From an uncultured Acidobacteriota bacterium (GTDB lineage Bacteria; Acidobacteriota; Blastocatellia; Pyrinomonadales; Pyrinomonadaceae), in NCBI GenBank assembly GCA_902826385.1, contig CADEEU010000023.1, positions 1 through 18,470 on the forward strand: a stretch of DNA of 18,470 nt, given 5' to 3'. The translations under genes were made by a program, and so were the position numbers. The notes under the pieces are model-generated. The model saw nothing but the letters and a program-made list of their open reading frames with translations. It was not told the origin of the DNA and made no database searches. Shown here one piece after another: positions 15,080 to 18,470 of the stretch; position 1 is the stretch's first letter; each line of letters begins with the position of its first letter.

Positions 15080-15363
15080 TACTTTCTTTCGAGATTTTGG
15101 ACGTGGCCGGCGGAGTCGATTATGCCTACTATCGTACAGTCGGTCGGCGTTTCATCGCGTTTGAATGGAAAGGAAGCCTCTTTTCCTCGGCACCAGAAAA
15201 CAAGTTCGCCCACGCCGGCGCCGACGGAATCCAGAGCGATCATCAGGTTTCCTTTTTCTTTCAAATCGGCGTCGAGAGTTTGAACGATAAGAAGCTTTCG
15301 CCCTTCGAGCGACTCGTTCTTGACGGTGGAAACCACGTTGCCGACTACGCGTGCTATCTGCAT
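15079..15363 (-). CDS. Microcompartment vertex protein BMC-P (EutN/CcmL family), copy 2
   Basis: A 94-residue BMC-P: MQIARVVGNVVSTVKNESLE, GRKLLIVQTL, LMIALDSVGAGVGELVFWCR, then TDCTIVGIIDSAGHV. The loop after the GVGE turn is longer and charged (GKEASFPFKRDETP), a feature that could tune contact with neighbouring hexamers or with cargo. It starts 5 nt after the DoxX stop and overlaps the next BMC-P start by one base. Three distinct BMC-P paralogues with no trimeric shell protein is the shell recipe known from the Planctomycetes/Verrucomicrobia-type compartments. Confidence 0.93.
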   Translation of the reverse strand: MQIARVVGNVVSTVKNESLEGRKLLIVQTLDADLKEKGNLMIALDSVGAGVGELVFWCRGKEASFPFKRDETPTDCTIVGIIDSAGHVQNLERK

Positions 15364-15368
15364 AAAAT

Positions 15369-15764
15369 CTATCTCGCAGAACTCTTATAGTTCGCAAAGG
15401 CCACGGCAAGAAACGAAGCGATAAGCAGCGCGCTGAATTCCATGCCGTTTCTTCCCGCGCCGACAACGAACCAGCCTTCTTTCCAGTGGACTAATGCAAC
15501 GCCGACTGCAAGATGGAAGGCGAAGATCAGTGCGATGATCCAGGTGTAAAAACCGGCCGCCCGCAAAACACTGCCGATAAGCTCAAAAAGAGTAATGCCC
15601 CAGGCGACGAAAAACCCCAGAGGAAAGCCCTGAGAGTTAAGGAACCCGCCGAAATCATCGACGGTTCCGTTGGCGATACGTGCCGCCCCGTGAATAAACA
15701 TCAGGACACTAAGGACGACGCGAATAAAGATAAGTGCCGTCGATTTGTTGTCGGAACCGATCAT
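15369..15764 (-). CDS. DoxX family membrane protein inside the microcompartment operon
   Basis: A 131-residue integral membrane protein with four predicted helices (about residues 9-27, 48-66, 71-92 and 108-125). The DoxX family pattern is present: an early FIRVVLSVLMFIHGAARI helix, FGGFLNSQGFPLG, the second helix FELIGSVLRAAGF, a His-containing third helix (FHLAVGVALVHWKEGWFV) and the closing GRNGMEFSALL. DoxX-like proteins are linked to quinone-dependent oxidation, thiosulfate and redox-stress functions in other organisms; the role of this subgroup is not known. It is 19 nt after BMC-P copy 3 and 5 nt before copy 2, thus within the operon. A membrane protein between shell genes is unusual. 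No Shine-Dalgarno is seen; the bases before the ATG read AACCTCCG. Confidence 0.85.
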   Translation of the reverse strand: MIGSDNKSTALIFIRVVLSVLMFIHGAARIANGTVDDFGGFLNSQGFPLGFFVAWGITLFELIGSVLRAAGFYTWIIALIFAFHLAVGVALVHWKEGWFVVGAGRNGMEFSALLIASFLAVAFANYKSSAR

Positions 15765-15783
15765 CGGAGGTTTTTACTCTTTG

Positions 15784-16050
15784 CTAAGTGAGATCGATAG
15801 TGTCGATTACGCCGATTATAGCGGAATCGATCGGGCAGTCTTTGTTTCCGTCGGCCATGCGGGCGGAAGATCCCCCGACAACCATAACCTTTTCGTGAAA
15901 TCCTGCTCCGACAGTATCGACGGCAACGACATAGCCGGACTGATCGGAACCGTCAAGATTGATAGGTTTCACGATCAGCAGCTTCTTGCCGACCAGTCTT
16001 TCGTCTTTTTGGGTGGATACGACGGTGCCTAAAATGCGTCCAATAATCAT
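15784..16050 (-). CDS. Microcompartment vertex protein BMC-P (EutN/CcmL family), copy 3
   Basis: An 88-residue BMC-P: MIIGRILGTVVSTQKDERLV, GKKLLIVKPINLDG, VVAVDTVGAGFHEKVMVVGG, SSARMADGNKDCPIDSAIIG, VIDTIDL. It is the copy nearest to the canonical CcmL/EutN pattern (VVAVDTVGAG, GSSARM, PIDSAIIGVID). It follows the BMC-H gene by about 70 nt, and that gap contains repeated TTGGCAG words. No Shine-Dalgarno is seen before the ATG. Confidence 0.95.
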   Translation of the reverse strand: MIIGRILGTVVSTQKDERLVGKKLLIVKPINLDGSDQSGYVVAVDTVGAGFHEKVMVVGGSSARMADGNKDCPIDSAIIGVIDTIDLT

Positions 16051-16120
16051 AGAAGTTGGCAGTTTGGCAGGGCGGTTGGCAGAAAGTCAGTCGAACTACT
16101 CACTGCCAATCGACAACTAC
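16051..16120. repeat. TTGGCAG repeat cluster between BMC-H and BMC-P
   Basis: TTGGCAG occurs at 16056-16062, 16064-16070 and 16076-16082, and inverted (CTGCCAA) at 16103-16109; AGTTG/CAACT words flank it (AGAAGTTGGCAG versus CTGCCAATCGACAACT). It has the same design as the other palindromic elements with tandem arms, and sits between two shell genes that are needed in very different amounts. Confidence 0.5.
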
Positions 16121-16399
16121 CTACTTCATCACAACCGGCAGACGTTCATCGACGCTGGAATGCGGACGCGGGATTACATGGACGCTGACCAGCTCGCCCA
16201 CGCGCCGGGCTGCCGATGCTCCGGCATCCGTAGCGGCCTTTACCGCCGCAACGTCGCCGCGCACGATAGCCGTAACAAATCCGGCACCGATCTTTTCATA
16301 GCCGACAAGCTGCACGTTCGCAGCCTTGACCATTGCGTCCGCCGCCTCGATCATCGCGACGAGGCCTTTGCACTCAACCATTCCCAATGCTTCTTGCAT
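16121..16399 (-). CDS. Microcompartment hexameric shell protein BMC-H (PF00936)
   Basis: A 92-residue single-domain shell protein forming the facets of the compartment. The fold is canonical: EALGMVECKGLVAMIEAADA, MVKAANVQLVGYEKIGAGFV, TAIVRGDVAAVKAATDAGAS, AARRVGELVSVHVIPRPHSS. The pore loop is Lys36-Ile-Gly-Ala-Gly40, close to the KIGSG of PduA-like hexamers, so a small polar pore that could pass metabolites is expected. A strong Shine-Dalgarno (AGGAG, 8 nt before the ATG) stands out in an operon whose other genes have weak sites, consistent with hexamers being needed in far larger numbers. It starts 51 nt after the aldolase stop. It is the only BMC-H in the window, and no trimeric BMC-T is seen. 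Confidence 0.96.
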   Translation of the reverse strand: MQEALGMVECKGLVAMIEAADAMVKAANVQLVGYEKIGAGFVTAIVRGDVAAVKAATDAGASAARRVGELVSVHVIPRPHSSVDERLPVVMK

Positions 16400-16450
16400 T
16401 TAGATTGCTCCTGAATTTTCCTAGCTTAAAGATTCGAAAGTGATGTTAGT

Positions 16451-17242
16451 TTAACTTAATTTCGCCGCCTGGCTCAAAAGCTCGATCAACTCTTCTCGGG
16501 TGAATGCGATCTTCTTACCGTTTGAAGGAATGACGGTTTCGCAAGAAGTTCCAGCGACACCGTTGTCGTGCAAATATCCGCAGGATTGGCAGCGGGCAGA
16601 TTCGTCCAAAAACCCTGCCTTTTCGCGGATTTCGATAAGTTTCTCGATCGCGTCCGCCGGCAGATCGTTCGCGCCGCCTAAAGCCTTGGCAAGAATCGCG
16701 ATCTTGGCCGTGTGTTCGAGCGTCTCAAGCCGGTCGTATGCTTCCCATAGATGCTTGCCGTATGCGACCGCACCGTGATTGGCCATCAGCAAAGCGTTGT
16801 GTACGCCGACGTAAGGCTTCATCGCCTCGGTCAATTCGTCGGTCGAGGGCGTCCCATAACCGGTCAGCGGCACACAGCCGAGCGTCAGCACCACTTCGGA
16901 AAGTATCGGTTTGTCAATTGCAAGCCCGGCAACCGCGAAAGCCGTTCCATAAGGAGGATGAGCGTGACAAACGGCACGAATGTCCGGCCGCATATTGTAA
17001 ATGAGCAGATGCATCGCCAGTTCCGACGATGCTTTCCTGTCGTTCAACGCCTTGCCGTCCATGTCCGTTATCGCCAGGCAATCTTCGGTCATCCGGCCTT
17101 TCGAAGTCATCGTCGGCGTCGCAAGTACCCGATTTTCGTCGAGCCGAACACTCACATTGCCATCGAACGCAACCACGTAGTTCCGGTCATAGAGCAATTT
17201 GCCGATCTCAACGATCTGTTTTCTGGCGGCAGATTCTTCCAT
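16451..17242 (-). CDS. Class II aldolase (L-fuculose-1-phosphate aldolase type) with C-terminal extension
   Basis: A 263-residue protein from the ATG at 17242 (MEESAARKQIVEIGKLLYDR); the ATG at 17269 lies within a palindromic repeat and is rejected. Family residues by comparison with FucA: Asn29 in DGNVSV, SKG 47-49, Ser72-Ser73-Glu74, zinc ligands His93, His95 (CHAHPPYG) and His156 (ANHGAVAYG). The enzyme would cleave fuculose/rhamnulose-type 1-phosphates to DHAP and lactaldehyde, whose oxidation is handled in microcompartments. FucA ends near residue 215; this protein continues with a segment holding Cys218-x2-Cys221 and Cys234, a linker (IPSNGKK) and a final amphipathic helix (FTREELIELLSQAAKLS), which looks like an encapsulation peptide. 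First gene of the shell operon. A decarboxylating or ribulose-phosphate relative is possible. Confidence 0.88.
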   Translation of the reverse strand: MEESAARKQIVEIGKLLYDRNYVVAFDGNVSVRLDENRVLATPTMTSKGRMTEDCLAITDMDGKALNDRKASSELAMHLLIYNMRPDIRAVCHAHPPYGTAFAVAGLAIDKPILSEVVLTLGCVPLTGYGTPSTDELTEAMKPYVGVHNALLMANHGAVAYGKHLWEAYDRLETLEHTAKIAILAKALGGANDLPADAIEKLIEIREKAGFLDESARCQSCGYLHDNGVAGTSCETVIPSNGKKIAFTREELIELLSQAAKLS

Positions 17243-17254
17243 ACAAACAAAGAA

Positions 17255-17297
17255 GCCACAGATTAACACAACCGAAATCCCGGCGTTAATCTGTGGC
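17255..17297. repeat. Perfect 12-bp inverted repeat upstream of the aldolase
   Basis: GCCACAGATTAA (17255-17266) and TTAATCTGTGGC (17286-17297) are exact inverses with a 19-nt centre; GTT/AAC words around them extend the similarity. The words (CCACAGATTAACGC) resemble the CGCAGATGAACGCAGATG arms of the 4909-4996 element. It lies just before the aldolase start codon, in the only leader of the shell operon. Confidence 0.65.
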
Positions 17298-17322
17298 AGC
17301 GATTCTAAAAACGTCCTGACTA

Positions 17323-17658
17323 TTACTTGTCGATCAAAACGCGATGCGGCTTCCTCGGTGGAGGAGGCGGTGGCGGCGCGTCTGCTTCAAACGTCTGAAT
17401 CTCGTCGACCCCATTCAGGTCGATCGATTCCGAGTTCTTCTGCATTTCTCTGACTTGTTTGCGAAGCTCGCAGTTCGATTTTTTCAACTCATCGTTCTCG
17501 CTGCGAAGCCGCTGCATTTCACGAAACTTATGCGATCTGCGCGGGAAACCGAAAGACGATGGCGAGACGACCGAGACGAAGAAACTTGCAATAAACAACC
17601 CGGCGGCGAACGTCAGGAAAAACGGTAAGACTCTTTTCAACACTCCTTTGTACAGCAT
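17323..17658 (-). CDS. Small single-pass membrane protein with coiled coil and proline-rich tail
   Basis: A 111-residue protein from the ATG at 17658, chosen because GAGGTG lies 7 nt upstream. Residues 8-28 form a membrane helix (VLPFFLTFAAGLFIASFFVS). A basic segment (FPRRSHKFREM) leads to a heptad-like coiled coil (QRLRSENDELKKSNCELRKQ then VREMQKN), and the tail is acidic and then proline-rich (EADAPPPPPPPRKPHRVLID). The family is not recognised. The proline stretch and Arg/Lys end recall the spacer of TonB-like proteins, but the TonB C-terminal domain is missing. It is on the same strand as the shell operon, 80 nt upstream of the aldolase, so read-through is possible; nothing else ties it to the compartment. 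Confidence 0.7.
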   Translation of the reverse strand: MLYKGVLKRVLPFFLTFAAGLFIASFFVSVVSPSSFGFPRRSHKFREMQRLRSENDELKKSNCELRKQVREMQKNSESIDLNGVDEIQTFEADAPPPPPPPRKPHRVLIDK

Positions 17659-17896
17659 GCAATTCACCTCATGAAAGCTTTCTATCAATGTTTACGCCGC
17701 GTTTTCGAATTCGGTTTCAAAAATCAGCCCAAATCCAAGTACTATTCTATATCTTTTGAATTCGGCAGAAAAGCTTTTTCGCGTCGTACATGTAAATAAT
17801 TTTGCGGCGGCCGCGATTTATTCCCAATAACCCGAATTCCAGGAATCCGAATTGGTTGGCAATCCGTAAAAAAGATGCCGAATACGTGACCGACCG

Positions 17897-17925
17897 TTGC
17901 CCTGTGGATAAAATTCGCTTACAAT
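17897..17925 (+). promoter_or_regulatory. Putative ruvA promoter
   Basis: TTGCCC (17897-17902), a 17-nt spacer and TACAAT (17920-17925) form a good sigma-70 promoter. The predicted start (about 17932) lies inside the inverted repeat that precedes the ruvA ATG. The remaining part of 17659-17896 shows no gene. Confidence 0.55.
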
Positions 17926-17928
17926 CTG

Positions 17929-17946
17929 TGTTTCAACTGTGAAACA
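17929..17946 (+). promoter_or_regulatory. 18-bp inverted repeat over the ruvA transcription start (possible operator)
   Basis: TGTTTCA-ACTG-TGAAACA has perfect 7-bp arms and ends directly at the ruvA ATG. It covers the predicted start site and takes the place of a ribosome-binding site. In DNA it could be a repressor operator (DNA-repair genes are often SOS-controlled); in RNA it would be a weak hairpin. Confidence 0.45.
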
Positions 17947-18470
17947 ATGATCGCATTTCTATCCGGAAAGCTCCTGGAAAAACACGCTAACTCGGTGATC
18001 ATCGACGTAGGCGGTGTCGGTTATGAGGTTTCGATCCCGTTATCGACGTTCTATGAGATCGGCGAGGTCGGCTCTGAGGTTCAGCTTCGCATCCACACGC
18101 ACGTGCGCGAAGACGCGATTCAACTGTTCGGCTTCAAAACAACCCGCGACCGCGACCTGTATCTCAAGCTGATCTCGGTCCAGGGCGTCGGCGCAAAATC
18201 GGGCATCACAATGCTGAGCGGAATGAACGCCGACGAGATAATCGCCGCCATCAGTACCGACAACCTCACAAAACTGACCGCTATACCCGGCGTTGGCAGA
18301 AAAACGGCGGAACGCCTGGTGATCGAATTGCGCGACAAGGTCGCCGACCTTGCTGCCGGCATCTCGGCAGACACGTCGATGGCTTCAGCGGCCGGCATCG
18401 GCACCGAAGGCGTTCACGACGACGCGCTATCGGCCCTGGTCAAGCTGGGCTATCAAAAAGCGGCTGCGGA
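17947..18470 (+). CDS. ruvA: Holliday junction branch migration protein RuvA, C-terminal end beyond the window
   Basis: 174 codons are visible of a protein usually near 200 residues. RuvA tetramers bind Holliday junctions and recruit RuvB for branch migration in recombinational repair. Seen: the N-terminal OB-fold start MIAFLSGKLLEKHANSVIID with VGGVGYEVSIP, HTHVREDAIQLFGF (domain I), two helix-hairpin-helix motifs in domain II (SVQGVGAKSG about residues 77-86, and AIPGVGRKTAERL about 112-124), then a flexible linker and the start of domain III (DDALSALVKLGYQKA), which contacts RuvB. All expected features are intact up to the edge. No Shine-Dalgarno sequence is present; an inverted repeat abuts the ATG. 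Confidence 0.97.
   Translation, partial: MIAFLSGKLLEKHANSVIIDVGGVGYEVSIPLSTFYEIGEVGSEVQLRIHTHVREDAIQLFGFKTTRDRDLYLKLISVQGVGAKSGITMLSGMNADEIIAAISTDNLTKLTAIPGVGRKTAERLVIELRDKVADLAAGISADTSMASAAGIGTEGVHDDALSALVKLGYQKAAA

Noticed and set aside
17243..17269. Upstream ATG (17269) as aldolase start
   Set aside because: It adds nine hydrophobic residues encoded by the palindromic repeat and has no ribosome-binding site; the 17242 start matches the family N-terminus.

Overview
The window is an 18.5 kb chromosomal stretch, gene-dense and roughly 53-55% G+C by eye, from a bacterium. The gene set (aminopeptidase P, TadA, two tRNA-Ser genes, AqpZ, DnaX, a TPM/LemA operon, RuvA), the abundance of palindromic intergenic elements and a Planctomycetes/Verrucomicrobia-like microcompartment operon suggest Acidobacteriota, probably class Blastocatellia. 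That placement is an inference from gene style; no rRNA or other decisive marker is present.

Layout: (a) 1-2941, minus strand: the N-terminal part of a secreted M24 aminopeptidase, a secreted PF00756 esterase translationally coupled to a small zinc-ribbon protein, and a DUF2270 membrane protein. (b) 3228-6705, plus strand: tadA, tRNA-Ser(CGA), a DUF3829-like lipoprotein, aqpZ, tRNA-Ser(GGA) and a small Cys-containing membrane protein. (c) 6908-9655, minus strand: a conserved-looking hypothetical protein, then an accessory patch with a HigA-family antitoxin lacking its toxin and a Type II-like restriction-modification pair (HNH nuclease plus beta-class methyltransferase). (d) 9779-14045, plus strand: dnaX, then an envelope operon of TPM-domain protein, nucleotidyltransferase-like protein and LemA. 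(e) 14046-17242, minus strand: a bacterial microcompartment (BMC) operon with a class II aldolase, one hexameric shell protein (BMC-H), three pentameric vertex proteins (BMC-P), an embedded DoxX membrane protein, a frameshifted four-helix-bundle gene and a small four-cysteine protein. (f) 17323-18470: a small coiled-coil membrane protein and the start of ruvA.

The most interesting items are: the BMC operon, which has an aldolase with an extra C-terminal tail (three Cys plus a terminal amphipathic helix) and an embedded DoxX gene, but no aldehyde dehydrogenase or other core enzyme in view; a run of nine A residues in dnaX just after the ATPase/domain III region, where a shift into either alternative frame ends at a nearby stop, as in the Thermus tau/gamma slippage system; and at least ten imperfect palindromic intergenic elements, several of which have arms built from short tandem near-repeats. 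These elements lie inside as well as between operons.
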